NCBI RefSeq assembly: GCF_002270355.1
Contig: NZ_NJFZ01000019.1
Span: 62,049 to 126,048, forward strand
Reading direction: 5' to 3'
Source of the DNA: Flectobacillus sp. BAB-3569
Lineage (GTDB): Bacteria; Bacteroidota; Bacteroidia; Cytophagales; Spirosomataceae
DNA: 64,000 nt
A program made the translations under genes and the position numbers. Under the pieces are notes generated by a model. That model ran no database searches and was not told the origin of the DNA. It saw only the letters and a program-made list of their open reading frames with translations. Positions within the stretch are counted from its first letter, which is position 1. Every line of letters begins with the position of its first letter. Positions 27,787-37,540 of the stretch are shown piece after piece.

Positions 27787-28506
27787 ATGTACCTTATAAT
27801 GATCCAATTCCGATTACTCTCGATCACCGCTTTATTACTAGGATTTGTGTTATTGGGAAATGCACAAAATGCTCAAGATATATCTGCAAAAGAAGCTGCT
27901 TACACCAAGACTATTACAGATAGAGCTGATAAGATTGTACAGAAGCTTGAAGTGAAGAAAGAAAAGAAAGCACTTAAAGTAAGAGATATAATTGCCAATC
28001 AGTATCGTAATCTCAACGACATCCATGAGCAAAAAAAGAATAGCATCTTAGCACTCAAAAGCAATACTTCATTCAATAAGGAACAGCTTACCGCAGAAAT
28101 TCAAAAAGTAGAACAAAAAACAGAAGCTGATCAAAACATCTTGCACGAAAAGTATATCAAATCTCTTTCTAAGCAACTGTCTGACACACAAGTTGAAGCA
28201 GTAAAAGATGGCATGACTTACAATGTATTACCTAACACTTACAAAGCTTATCAAGAGATGCTTCCTGATTTGACAAAAGAGCAAAAGAAGCAAATTTTGG
28301 ATTATTTAACTGAAGCAAGAGAGCACGCTATGGATGCCGAAACCTCTGAAAAGAAGCATGCTTGGTTTGGAAAGTACAAGGGCAAAATCAATAATTATCT
28401 TTCAGCGCAAGGAGTAGATATGAAAAAAGCAGGGCAAGAGTGGGAGAAAAAAATTAAGGCAGCCGAATCAGCTAAAAAAGAAGCAAACAAAACCTCTGGA
28501 CAATAA
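27787..28506 (+). CDS. DUF3826 protein of polysaccharide-utilisation loci
   Basis: 239 residues from ATG 27787; ATG 27799 is equally possible (MIQFRLLSITALLLGFVLLGNAQ signal peptide). The rest is highly charged and helical. The DUF3826 signature is present: TYNVLPNTYKAYQEMLPDLTK, EQKKQILDYLTEAREHAMD, and EKKHAWFGKYKGKINNYLS. The family is periplasmic, of unknown function, and is nearly always next to SusCD genes in Bacteroidota. It opens the operon 83 bp before SusC. Confidence 0.85.
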   Translation: MYLIMIQFRLLSITALLLGFVLLGNAQNAQDISAKEAAYTKTITDRADKIVQKLEVKKEKKALKVRDIIANQYRNLNDIHEQKKNSILALKSNTSFNKEQLTAEIQKVEQKTEADQNILHEKYIKSLSKQLSDTQVEAVKDGMTYNVLPNTYKAYQEMLPDLTKEQKKQILDYLTEAREHAMDAETSEKKHAWFGKYKGKINNYLSAQGVDMKKAGQEWEKKIKAAESAKKEANKTSGQ

Positions 28507-28589
28507 TAATTAGGAAAACTCAAAGTAACTCGAACGAAAGTCGAAACGTACAAACACTATTTAGTACTCAATTTAATGTAAGGAAAAAT

Positions 28590-31500
28590 ATGACATTTCA
28601 TTTACAACCACAATTTGGCAAAGTTAAAGGCACTAAACTTACCTGTACTTTGCTATTAGCAGCCCAGTTCATTGCGGGAGCTCCTTTTTTGGAGGCAGCT
28701 CAAGCTTCAAATCCTGCGTTGGGTTCTGCCGTTAAGACAAGTAAAGCCGACCACACAGTGACAGGTTCTGTAAAGGACAGTGAGGGTGCACCATTGGCAG
28801 GTGTAACAATTCGTATCAAAAACAGCAAAATAGGTACAACCACTAAGGCTGACGGTACATTTACACTTAATGCGCCAACAGGTAAAGAAACGCTAATTAT
28901 TAGCTCAATTGGTTATAAAACACAGGAAGTTACCCTTGCAGATCGTAAAATCGTTAATGTGATTTTGGATAGTGAATCTTCCTCTTTAGATGAAGTGGTA
29001 GTTGTAGGTTATGGTCAACAAAAGAAAATTCACTTAACAGGTGCAGTTGCTCAAATCGATATGAAGGCTATCGAGGATCTTCCTGTAGGTAGTTTATCGG
29101 CTGCTTTAGTAGCTCAACAACCAGGTGTTGGTGTATCGGGAGGTTTTGCTCGTCCAGGAGATCCTGCAACTATTACTATTCGTAATCCATCCATGTTTTC
29201 AAAAGATGGTGGGACATTATCGCCATTAGTCGTGATAGATAACGTAATTCGTTCGTTTGACGATTTTAACACGATGGATCAATCTGAGGTAGAAAATATT
29301 TCTATTTTGAAAGATGCAGCTGCAGCAATATATGGTGCACGTGGTGCCAATGGCGTTATTGTGGTTACGACCAAAAGAGGTAAAACAGGAGCACCTAGAT
29401 TTTCCTACAGTACTTCAGTAGGTGTTTCTGATGCTAAATTACCTAAAATGATGAACGGCTATGAATTGGCAACTTATCGTAATAGTTATAATACAGGAAC
29501 AACCAATACATCCTTGCTATATAGTCAAGATGAGTTAGACTATTTCAAAACAAATAGTCAGTCGTGGTTAGAACAAGCATGGAAATCTTCATATACTACA
29601 CGACATGCCTTAAACGTGAGTGGTGGTACCGAGAAAGCCACCTACTTTGCCAGTGTTGCCTACAATCAACAAAACGGAAATTTCGATAAAATCAATTTTG
29701 ATCGTTGGTCATTCCGTGCCAGTGCAGACGTAAAAGTATCAAAAAATGTAAAAGCTAGTTTAGGTCTATCGGGCGATGTTTCTACAAAAGACCGTTACTT
29801 ATTGAAACAAGGTGGAACGAGTAATGAAAAAGATTTTCAATCTCTCTTATATGCAGCTCCATTCACTCCAGCTTATTACAATGGATTACCAGTAAGTTTA
29901 TTAAGTAGTGGTGCCAACACAAACGAAAACTTCCATTTTTTTGAAGCACAAAAATCAAACAACTACTTGATGTCTCGAGATAATGGACTAAATATCAATG
30001 CCTCACTTGAATACGACGCACCTTTCTTAAAAGGTTTAAAAGCAAGAGTGACCTACAACAGAAATATGGAGAATTCTTTTGGTAAAGAATTTGGTACACG
30101 TTACAAGCTATATACCTTTACGATGCTTGGAGCCAATAAACACATTGTTGGAGGAGATGTAAGAAGTATTGCTACAGTATCAAACAGTAACCGTATTTAC
30201 TACGCCCCAAGTTATGGAGATTCATATCAATTGAATGGTTATTTAACGTATGATAAAACTTTTGGAAAACATACCATCTCTGTATTAGGTCTATTTGAAC
30301 AAGGCGAGGCTTACTCTGACGGTATCACCTCATACTTAGACAACCTCGTAGATAACGCACTAGATAACGCTGGATATGCTTTAGGAGGAACAGCTTCGGG
30401 TGCTGGTGTTGGTACTATTAGCGAATCTGAATCAGAGTCAGGACGTCTTTCTTTTGTAGGTCGTGTTAATTACAACTATGCCAATAAGTATCTTGCTGAA
30501 GTATCAGTACGTCGTGATGCATCTACCAACTTTGCCCCTGAAAATCGTTGGGGAACCTTCCCTTCACTTTCATTAGGTTGGGTTATTTCAGAAGAACCAT
30601 TCTTCAAAGACAATGTGCACTGGGTAGATCAATTAAAGTTCCGTGCTTCGGTAGGTCTAACTGGTATGGATAATACAAGAGCGTACAACTGGTTACAAAG
30701 TTACAACCTAATTCAAACAGGTAACGGTCCAGTATTTGGAGGTAACTTAGATAGAGCAGGTATTTTCAGATTAAAAAATGCCATGCCTAATCGTGACTTA
30801 CAGTGGGATGATGCTACTAAATTAAATGGTGGTATTGATGCTTCCTTCTTGAAGAATCGCATGAGCTTGACACTAGATGGTTTTTATGACTATCGTTACA
30901 ATATGTTAACGACCTTGACATCATCTGTTCCACTTACGGTAGGAGCGGCTCTTCCTTCACAAAATTTCGGAACTGTAGCGGCATTTGGTACTGAAATCTC
31001 ATTAGGATGGACAGACCGTATTAATAAGGACTGGTCTTACAAAGTACGTGGTTTCTTCTCATGGAGTGACAACAAGCAAATTAAAGTTGACTATGACCAA
31101 GGCTTGAAAGGTACTTATCGTGATCCAAACGGACGTTCTACGGATATGGGCTTCTTAGGTCTAAAATCGATGGGAATCTTACGTACTCAAGCTGACTTGG
31201 ATGCTCTTTTGGAAAAAAATCCAGCCTATACCATTTATGGTCAAAAACCTCAGGTTGGTATGGTATATTATCAGGATGTACGAGGAGCGAAATCTGCAAC
31301 ACCAGATGCAAACGGAAATTACTCTTATGCTGAGGCTGATGGCAAAATTGATGACAACGATTTGCAATACTTGACCAATAAAAAAGACAATCACTTTGGC
31401 TTCGGTCTAAACTTTGCCACTACTTACAAAAAACTATCATTCTCTTTCAATCTAGGAGGTTCATTTGGTGGACAAGATATTATGGAATCTGGCGCTAGAA

Positions 31501-31862
31501 GCTGGGGTACTTCAGCACAAGTCAACGCTATTACCAACCTTCCTGTTCATTTAGTTGACCACTGGACGGTAGACAACCCTAATGCAAAATACCCTGCTCC
31601 AGCTTTCAGAGCTCAAAATGGTTATGACTCAGATTTCTGGTTTGTTAGTTCATTTACATTAGCTGTAAGAACACTTAATGTATCTTATGAACTTCCTCAA
31701 ACATTAGCTCAGAAACTCAACATCAATAGTGCAAGAGTTTATTTAACTGCAACTAACCCACTAAACCTTTACAATCCGTATAGCTATAAATACTGGGGAA
31801 GTACATTTGATGTTTATCCAACACTCAGCACATTCTCTCTTGGTCTTAATTTGAACTTATAA
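28590..31862 (+). CDS. SusC/RagA-family TonB-dependent outer-membrane transporter 1
   Basis: 1090 residues. Signal region, then a carboxypeptidase-regulatory-like domain at about 50-125 (HTVTGSVKDSEGAPLAGVTI, GTTTKADGTFTLNAP), the SusC plug opening LDEVVVVGYGQQKKIHLTGAV, plug motifs (LKDAAAAIYGARGANGVIVVTTKRG), and a 22-strand barrel to the C-terminus. It forms the lidded pore, with SusD as the lid, that imports oligosaccharides using TonB energy. Followed 45 bp later by its SusD. No sigma or anti-sigma genes are adjacent; the AraC regulator is the likely controller. Confidence 0.95.
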   Translation: MTFHLQPQFGKVKGTKLTCTLLLAAQFIAGAPFLEAAQASNPALGSAVKTSKADHTVTGSVKDSEGAPLAGVTIRIKNSKIGTTTKADGTFTLNAPTGKETLIISSIGYKTQEVTLADRKIVNVILDSESSSLDEVVVVGYGQQKKIHLTGAVAQIDMKAIEDLPVGSLSAALVAQQPGVGVSGGFARPGDPATITIRNPSMFSKDGGTLSPLVVIDNVIRSFDDFNTMDQSEVENISILKDAAAAIYGARGANGVIVVTTKRGKTGAPRFSYSTSVGVSDAKLPKMMNGYELATYRNSYNTGTTNTSLLYSQDELDYFKTNSQSWLEQAWKSSYTTRHALNVSGGTEKATYFASVAYNQQNGNFDKINFDRWSFRASADVKVSKNVKASLGLSGDVSTKDRYLLKQGGTSNEKDFQSLLYAAPFTPAYYNGLPVSLLSSGANTNENFHFFEAQKSNNYLMSRDNGLNINASLEYDAPFLKGLKARVTYNRNMENSFGKEFGTRYKLYTFTMLGANKHIVGGDVRSIATVSNSNRIYYAPSYGDSYQLNGYLTYDKTFGKHTISVLGLFEQGEAYSDGITSYLDNLVDNALDNAGYALGGTASGAGVGTISESESESGRLSFVGRVNYNYANKYLAEVSVRRDASTNFAPENRWGTFPSLSLGWVISEEPFFKDNVHWVDQLKFRASVGLTGMDNTRAYNWLQSYNLIQTGNGPVFGGNLDRAGIFRLKNAMPNRDLQWDDATKLNGGIDASFLKNRMSLTLDGFYDYRYNMLTTLTSSVPLTVGAALPSQNFGTVAAFGTEISLGWTDRINKDWSYKVRGFFSWSDNKQIKVDYDQGLKGTYRDPNGRSTDMGFLGLKSMGILRTQADLDALLEKNPAYTIYGQKPQVGMVYYQDVRGAKSATPDANGNYSYAEADGKIDDNDLQYLTNKKDNHFGFGLNFATTYKKLSFSFNLGGSFGGQDIMESGARSWGTSAQVNAITNLPVHLVDHWTVDNPNAKYPAPAFRAQNGYDSDFWFVSSFTLAVRTLNVSYELPQTLAQKLNINSARVYLTATNPLNLYNPYSYKYWGSTFDVYPTLSTFSLGLNLNL

Positions 31863-31907
31863 TCAGCGGAAGTAAGGAACGAGAAAGTAATCTTAAAATT
31901 GAAGAAA

Positions 31908-33737
31908 ATGAAAAAGAAATATATCCTATGGTCGGCGTTGGGGGCTATGCTCTCATTAGCAAGCTGTGAAAGTGTTTTAGATAAAACCGATTTGAATGCT
32001 GCATCCCCTGAGCTTATAGCAGGTGACTCAGTTTTGGCGAATATTGCCCTAAACTACATTTACAATCAAAACTTACCTGATTGGGGTGGTGCAACTGCCG
32101 TATCAGGTATTGGAGGGAGTGTTTATACGGAAGAATCATACAACCAAGGCAGCAGTCAAAATAAGTTTTTAGAAGGTGCTGTAGTGGAAAATGATGTAAC
32201 TGATTTTGGAACAGCTCTGAATGCTACCAATAATTATGGAAAAATCAGAACGATCAATACTTTTATTGCTGATTTAGAAAAGGACAAATTGATGGATAAA
32301 GGCGCAAAGAGTCGCCTTATTGCACAAGCTATTTTCTTTAGAGCATGGAGATACTTCGAGCTTGTAAAGTTATATGGTGGTGTTCCAATGATTACTACCC
32401 CACAAAATGCTGTAGGTACAGAAGCCATTAACGCGGCATTTGTCCCAAGAAATACTACAACAGAGTGTTTCAAGCAAATGTCAGCAGATCTTGATTCAGC
32501 AGTCAAATATCTACCTTCTACTTGGATTACACCTGCTGCAAACTGGGGAAGGGTCACAAAAGGTGCAGCGGCAGCCTTAAAAGGTAGAATACTTTTGTAT
32601 GCTGCATCACCACAGTTTAATCCTACCAATCAAGCAAGCAAATGGCAAGCAGCCTATGATGCCAATAAAGCTGCTTTCGATATTTTGACAGCAAGTGGAG
32701 CAAAACTTATCACAGATTATGGAAAAATCTGGTTTACTGAGGTTGGTAACACAGAAGCAGTATTTGTGACAGGCTATAACATATCGGTGGGCGACCAGCA
32801 AAGACGTAATAGTGGCTGGGAAGCTGCCAACCGACCAAGATATTCGACTGTTTCTGGCGGTGGTTCTAATATACCTTCATGGGATTTGGTTAAAGCCTAC
32901 CCAATGAAAGATGGCAAAAAGCCTGGTGAATCAAAATATACCTACAGTGATTTACTATTTTTTAAAGATCGTGATCCTCGTTTCGAAAAAACTATTGCTT
33001 ATAACGGTTGTACTTGGCCAATGAGCAACGTCCCTAATAATAGACTTTGGACGTATCTAGCTGCTGGAAAAAGCGTAGAAAATGGTGGTGTAAATATAAG
33101 CAATACAGGATTTTATTGCCGTAAAGCACTCCAAACATCCGATGTTGCTGGCTCAACGCTTGATCCTTCAAATACTATTTTCTCAGGAACAGACTGGATT
33201 GAAATTCGTTTTGCAGAAGTAATGCTCAATTACGCTGAAGCGGCTGCGGCTGTTGGTAAACTGGATGAGGCTTACACGCAAGTAATAAATGTTCGTAAGC
33301 GCGCAGGTATAGAGGCTGGATCTGATAATCTCTATGGATTAAAAGCCAATATGTCATCAGCAGAAATGATGAAAGCAATTCTTGATGAAAGACAAGTTGA
33401 GTTTGCATTTGAGGGGAAACGCTTCTGGGATCTTAGACGTTTGAGATTACTTGAATCTACTCTAAATGGGAAAAGAGGTACAAAAGCCGTTATTTCATTA
33501 AAAACAACGGGTGTACCTGCTGACTTTGCAACTACTCGTGATGGTATGAAATTAGAAGATGTTTACACGAATTACTTTACCATTGCATTGACACCAAATG
33601 GACTCATGAGCCGTCCAGCTATTAATTACCTTCCAAAGTATTACTTCTTTGCTTTACCAACACAAGCATTGAACAATAATCCTCTTTTGAAGCAAACTAA
33701 TGATTGGACAAACGGCACCTTTAACCCATTAGAATAA
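31908..33737 (+). CDS. SusD/RagB-family glycan-binding lipoprotein 1
   Basis: 609 residues from ATG 31908; the frame opens at a TTG at 31899. Lipoprotein signal with LASC lipobox near Cys18-19, giving a surface-exposed, lipidated protein. SusD-family helices follow (RLIAQAIFFRAWRYFELVKLYGGVPMI, AAAALKGRILLYAASPQFNPTN, and the C-terminal IRFAEVMLNYAEAAA plus LDERQVEFAFEGKRFWDLRRL). It binds the glycan and caps SusC1. A clear terminator follows. Confidence 0.95.
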   Translation: MKKKYILWSALGAMLSLASCESVLDKTDLNAASPELIAGDSVLANIALNYIYNQNLPDWGGATAVSGIGGSVYTEESYNQGSSQNKFLEGAVVENDVTDFGTALNATNNYGKIRTINTFIADLEKDKLMDKGAKSRLIAQAIFFRAWRYFELVKLYGGVPMITTPQNAVGTEAINAAFVPRNTTTECFKQMSADLDSAVKYLPSTWITPAANWGRVTKGAAAALKGRILLYAASPQFNPTNQASKWQAAYDANKAAFDILTASGAKLITDYGKIWFTEVGNTEAVFVTGYNISVGDQQRRNSGWEAANRPRYSTVSGGGSNIPSWDLVKAYPMKDGKKPGESKYTYSDLLFFKDRDPRFEKTIAYNGCTWPMSNVPNNRLWTYLAAGKSVENGGVNISNTGFYCRKALQTSDVAGSTLDPSNTIFSGTDWIEIRFAEVMLNYAEAAAAVGKLDEAYTQVINVRKRAGIEAGSDNLYGLKANMSSAEMMKAILDERQVEFAFEGKRFWDLRRLRLLESTLNGKRGTKAVISLKTTGVPADFATTRDGMKLEDVYTNYFTIALTPNGLMSRPAINYLPKYYFFALPTQALNNNPLLKQTNDWTNGTFNPLE

Positions 33738-33802
33738 AATTATCAGTGATTTGATCACCAATAATACAAATTATTACTTTAGCATAATCGTCTGAAATTA
33801 GT

Positions 33803-33837
33803 AAAAGCTGTTCTCATTTGAGGACAGCTTTTTTTTA
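33803..33837 (+). terminator. Rho-independent terminator of the DUF3826-SusC-SusD operon
   Basis: AAAAGCTGTTCTC and GAGGACAGCTTTT pair over 13 bp with one T-G wobble around an ATTT loop, then a T run. Located 66 bp after the SusD stop. Confidence 0.9.
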
Positions 33838-34029
33838 TTCGATTAAATTAGGACAAGACGAATGATTCTATTTTGTACAAAAGTGTTTTTTCAAAGTTTT
33901 TGAAATTTAACGTAGCGTCAATGCGCTTACCCAACTCAGCATGGCAACTGCAAGGGTTGCAGCTATATCAGTGCTATTTTATTGATAAGGCTCAATCTAT
34001 GTACAATTCTTATAGAATTAACTTTCTTC

Positions 34030-34947
34030 CTAGTCCAAAATATAGCCTTCCAATTGTGGTGGCGAAGGAACAGGCTCTCCTATCATTTCAGACAAGGTTG
34101 TTTCAATGGTAAGACACATCGCATTGAGTGGTAAATCATTTGGTTCCGTCCCAAAAGGTTCTTCTAACTCATCTGCAATGGTTTCAAAAGCTACGAAAGT
34201 ATAAGCAATAAAAACAGTGATAATAGGTGTAAGCCAACCCAAACTATCCACCAAACCAAATGGCAAAAAGAAACAATACAAATAGACAGTTCTATGCAAT
34301 AAAACGCCATAAGTATAAGGTATAGGAGTAGAATGAATTCTTTCGCAACCACCAACAATAGCTGACAATTGATTCAAATTTGCATCCATTGCCATTTGTC
34401 CTATCGAATCTATTTTGTCTTCTAATTTGGCTTTTTTGACCCAATTCGCTAATTCATATTGCAGAAAGGTAGGTTTAAAACCTATACTTTTACTTCTTTC
34501 AAAAACCTCAGAAGGTAATCTTTTTTCTAAATCAATATCTGCATTTGTATGACGAAGTTGGTGTTTTAAAGCATAAGCAAAGGCTATAAGTATGGAAGTA
34601 AACTCTCTAATTTGTGGGCTTTTGCTATCGTAAGTAGTCAAACTCAAAGCTTGTCTGAGCAATGAGCGAGAGTCAATAACTAGTGCTCCCCAAAGTTTAC
34701 GACCTTCCCAATAACGATCATAACTGGCATTATTTCGAAAACCTAGAAAAAGAGCAATCGCCAAACCAAACAAAGTAAATGGCGCAGGATTTAGAGGAAT
34801 TTTGTAGTCATAAAATGTACCATTAAAATGAACGACAATCATTGAGAAAACTAGTAATAAACTCAATCGTGGCAATAATTGTGGCAAAACCGAACCGTGC
34901 CATATAAATAACATATAAAACCAGTTCTTTTTCTTTCGCTGTATCAT
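34030..34947 (-). CDS. Bestrophin-family (YneE/COG3781) anion channel
   Basis: 305 residues. The signature GFRNNASYDRYWEGRKLWGALV at about residues 70-91 is diagnostic. Hydrophobic segments lie at the N-terminus (LPRLSLLLVFSMIVV), near 60-70 and in the C-terminal half (YLYCFFLPFGLVDSLGWLTPIITVFIAYTFVAFETI), followed by the acidic EELEEPFGTEPNDLPL-like loop. Bacterial members are pentameric anion or cation channels of the inner membrane. No obvious tie to the glycan genes; it is separated from the upstream minus-strand operon by a strong terminator and its own 189-bp spacer. Confidence 0.88.
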   Translation of the reverse strand: MIQRKKKNWFYMLFIWHGSVLPQLLPRLSLLLVFSMIVVHFNGTFYDYKIPLNPAPFTLFGLAIALFLGFRNNASYDRYWEGRKLWGALVIDSRSLLRQALSLTTYDSKSPQIREFTSILIAFAYALKHQLRHTNADIDLEKRLPSEVFERSKSIGFKPTFLQYELANWVKKAKLEDKIDSIGQMAMDANLNQLSAIVGGCERIHSTPIPYTYGVLLHRTVYLYCFFLPFGLVDSLGWLTPIITVFIAYTFVAFETIADELEEPFGTEPNDLPLNAMCLTIETTLSEMIGEPVPSPPQLEGYILD

Positions 34948-35083
34948 AAACTTTAAAAGTTAACATTTTGTGTGTAAATCGCGCTAAAGTTATGATAATT
35001 CAAAAAGAGAAGCAATGAAAAAGACAGCATGCAAACAAGTTGCATAAATTATCTTATGTTAAATAAAGAATTATTAGAACAAA

Positions 35084-35111
35084 AAGGCATACAAGAATTC
35101 TTGTATGCCTT
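35084..35111 (-). terminator. Terminator ending the seven-gene minus-strand operon
   Basis: A perfect 28-bp palindrome with arms AAGGCATACAAGAA and its complement, centred on an EcoRI-type GAATTC. On the minus strand it is followed by TTTTTGTTC. It lies 26 bp past the last gene's stop. Confidence 0.88.
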
Positions 35112-35136
35112 ACCTATTCAACCTTAAGAAACTAAT

Positions 35137-36249
35137 TTATGGCTTTTTAAGCTCCACGAATTTTACTTTACTTTTTCCAAAATCTTTAGAAGTCGCAACA
35201 GCAATACCTCTTTGGTCACCCTTGTTTACCCCGCAATAAAAGTGATAAACAACTCCTTTATACTTTAACACATAAGATTTATGGGCATACAATTCATCAT
35301 ATGATTCTGATGACTGAACAAGATTTTCACCTTCCCAATCCGTCCAGTGCAATAAATCTTTGGAGACGGCAAAGCGATTGAAGGCACCTTTTCTGTCTTT
35401 CCAAAATGCCCCAAAATAAAACATCACATAATTATTGCCTATCTTCTGGATTTGCGGATCGCCTGTAATTCCTTGAGAATGATATACTAATGGCTCTTCT
35501 TGAATTCGTTTCCAAGAAACCATATCATCCGAAACAGCCATACCAATGCGTTCATACCAACGAGTTTTTTTATTATTCACTGCCGAATCACCATTGGCGT
35601 TGTAATACATCACAAACTCATGTCCCAAGTGTTTTTGTGAATCTTGAATCACAGTACTTTTGAATAGTTTCCGATTTTCCCACCAACGAGTATTTTTATC
35701 TGTTGCGGTCAAAACAGGTTTTTCTAACCTTTGCCATTCATGTGCCTTACTTGGGTCATCGCTTGTGTATGCCATACTAATCGACAAATCGCCAGCTTCA
35801 TATCCAGCAGCATTTCCGCCAAAATACGACATCCAATATTTTCCTTTATAGGGTTTTAGTTCATAACTACCACCCCAAGTCATATCTTGGAGCGCCATAT
35901 AACCCGCTTTTTGGTTGGCATCCCAAACTTTTACTTTGGTCGTATCCGAAAATGACATCAATCTTCCTTTAGAAGTCCAATTCAACAAATCTTTACTCTC
36001 GGCCAACCAAGTCTCATAGCCGCGACCATTGTAAATCAAGTAGGACATATACCATTTTTTCCCCTTTCGAAATACGGTCGGACAGTCCATTTTATGCTCT
36101 GTATCTTCGGGAACAAGCACCAAACCATATTTATAAGGCGTTTTTACTTCTTCATAAATGGCTTTCATTTCTTGAGAAGAAATCAATTTTTGCCCAAATG
36201 AAGCACAGCTAACAGAAAAGAACAGTAAGGCTAATAAGCTCTTTTTCAT
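35137..36249 (-). CDS. Five-bladed-propeller glycosidase (GH43/GH130-like clan)
   Basis: Start ATG at 36249 gives MKKSLLALLFFSVSCASFGQ as signal peptide; the frame opens at 36306 but that overlaps the symporter gene. 370 residues. Repeated blade motifs: DCPTVFRKGKKWYMSYLIYNG, WYERIGMAVSDDMVSWKRI, GITGDPQIQKIGNNYVMFYFG, FAVSKDLLHWTDW and YAHKSYVLKYKGVVYHFY. The Asp of DCPTVF and of TGDPQ are candidate catalytic residues. Clan members act on arabinofuranosides, xylosides or beta-mannosides; the family number cannot be fixed by eye. Last gene of the operon, 19 bp after the symporter stop. Confidence 0.72.
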   Translation of the reverse strand: MKKSLLALLFFSVSCASFGQKLISSQEMKAIYEEVKTPYKYGLVLVPEDTEHKMDCPTVFRKGKKWYMSYLIYNGRGYETWLAESKDLLNWTSKGRLMSFSDTTKVKVWDANQKAGYMALQDMTWGGSYELKPYKGKYWMSYFGGNAAGYEAGDLSISMAYTSDDPSKAHEWQRLEKPVLTATDKNTRWWENRKLFKSTVIQDSQKHLGHEFVMYYNANGDSAVNNKKTRWYERIGMAVSDDMVSWKRIQEEPLVYHSQGITGDPQIQKIGNNYVMFYFGAFWKDRKGAFNRFAVSKDLLHWTDWEGENLVQSSESYDELYAHKSYVLKYKGVVYHFYCGVNKGDQRGIAVATSKDFGKSKVKFVELKKP

Positions 36250-36268
36250 ACAATTATACATTAAAATG

Positions 36269-37531
36269 TTATTTATCAACAGCTCTTTTTCGCCAAAAAT
36301 TAGCAAGAATAGAACCCGAGATATTCATCCAAGGACTAAATACTGCCGCTGGCAAGCCAACGGTTCCGAGCTTACCCATTGTTCCCGCAAGTCCAGAAGC
36401 CATCCCTCCATTTTGTAAGCCAACCTCAAAAGCAATCGTGCGAGCATCGGTTTTGCTCATACCAAAAAGACGAGCCAACCAATACCCAAAGAAATACCCA
36501 CTGGCATTATGAATTACCGACACCACAAAAAGTAAACCGCCCACTTTCAATAAGTTATCACGACCCGCCGCAGTAGTAACAGTGGTAAAATAAATAATGC
36601 CCATCATTGAAATATAGGGCATCCAAGTGTCCAGACGAGGCTCTAGTGTGGTTAAGAAGTGGTACACAACACCCATCACTATCGCCGCTAGGATAAAGCT
36701 AAATATCCCTAAAAATTCTCTCGGATCGCCTTCTATAGCACTTTGTTTTAGGAAAAAAGCAATGCACAAAATCACTATCAGTGAAATCAACGCTACTATT
36801 CGAGCTTTTTTTAGAACCGATTCATCCGAGTTTTTCAAAAAATCATATAACAGTGCCGCGCCAATTGGAATCAACACTATCTTGATTATTTCCATCATCA
36901 TGCCTACAAAAGCAACTTCAATGAGTGTTCCTGCCAACAATTTCATAAGTAATGGCGTCAAAAATGGGGCAGCCAACGTTGCCATGGCCGTTACTACAAC
37001 CGATAACACTAGATTTCCTTTTGCCAGATAAACCATTACATTCGATGCCAAACCAGAAGAGCATGAGCCAATCAAAATGATGCCAGCGGCAATTTCTGGT
37101 TCAAAATGAAAAATTCTTGTCAACAAAAAACCCATCAAAGGCATTACTGAAAAATGACAAAATAAACCTACGAGTACGCCTTTTCCTGTTGAACCAATAC
37201 CTGCAAAATCTTTCACTTTGATATGCGTTCCCATACCAAACATCACAAACTGAATGATAATCAATATCAAAGTTTTATCTCTTAGATTAACACCTCCCCA
37301 AGACTTAAAAGCCTCAGGATAGAGCATTCCTGACAAAACAGCCGTCATAATCCAAGCCGTATATTGATAGTTTTTAAGAGATTCTACTTCTTTAATCCCT
37401 AAAGCAAAACATACTATACCAGCAATAGCCAATGGGGGTAACATTTCATTAGTTCCTGAATACCAAAGAAGTACACACGCGATTAGCAATAGGAAGGAAA
37501 GAATTAAACAGGTTTTAAAGACAACTTTCAT
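36269..37531 (-). CDS. Bile-acid:Na+ symporter (BASS/SBF) family transporter
   Basis: 420 residues with about 10-12 membrane helices, including two extra N-terminal ones. Core motifs of the family: GIILIGSCSSGLASNVMVYLAKGN, the sodium-site helix crossover, and TIAFEVGLQNGGMASGLAG near the C-terminus. Family members carry organic anions, for example pyruvate, pantoate, ketopantoate and bile acids, with sodium. In an operon with an RLP and a racemase-like enzyme it probably moves a sugar acid or other small organic acid across the inner membrane. 9 bp after the racemase-like gene. Confidence 0.87.
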   Translation of the reverse strand: MKVVFKTCLILSFLLLIACVLLWYSGTNEMLPPLAIAGIVCFALGIKEVESLKNYQYTAWIMTAVLSGMLYPEAFKSWGGVNLRDKTLILIIIQFVMFGMGTHIKVKDFAGIGSTGKGVLVGLFCHFSVMPLMGFLLTRIFHFEPEIAAGIILIGSCSSGLASNVMVYLAKGNLVLSVVVTAMATLAAPFLTPLLMKLLAGTLIEVAFVGMMMEIIKIVLIPIGAALLYDFLKNSDESVLKKARIVALISLIVILCIAFFLKQSAIEGDPREFLGIFSFILAAIVMGVVYHFLTTLEPRLDTWMPYISMMGIIYFTTVTTAAGRDNLLKVGGLLFVVSVIHNASGYFFGYWLARLFGMSKTDARTIAFEVGLQNGGMASGLAGTMGKLGTVGLPAAVFSPWMNISGSILANFWRKRAVDK

Positions 37532-37540
37532 AGCTACAGG

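Noticed and set aside
33873-34112. Small plus-strand frame of 79 codons overlapping the bestrophin 3' end
   Set aside because: It overlaps a well-supported gene on the other strand and shows no recognisable features.
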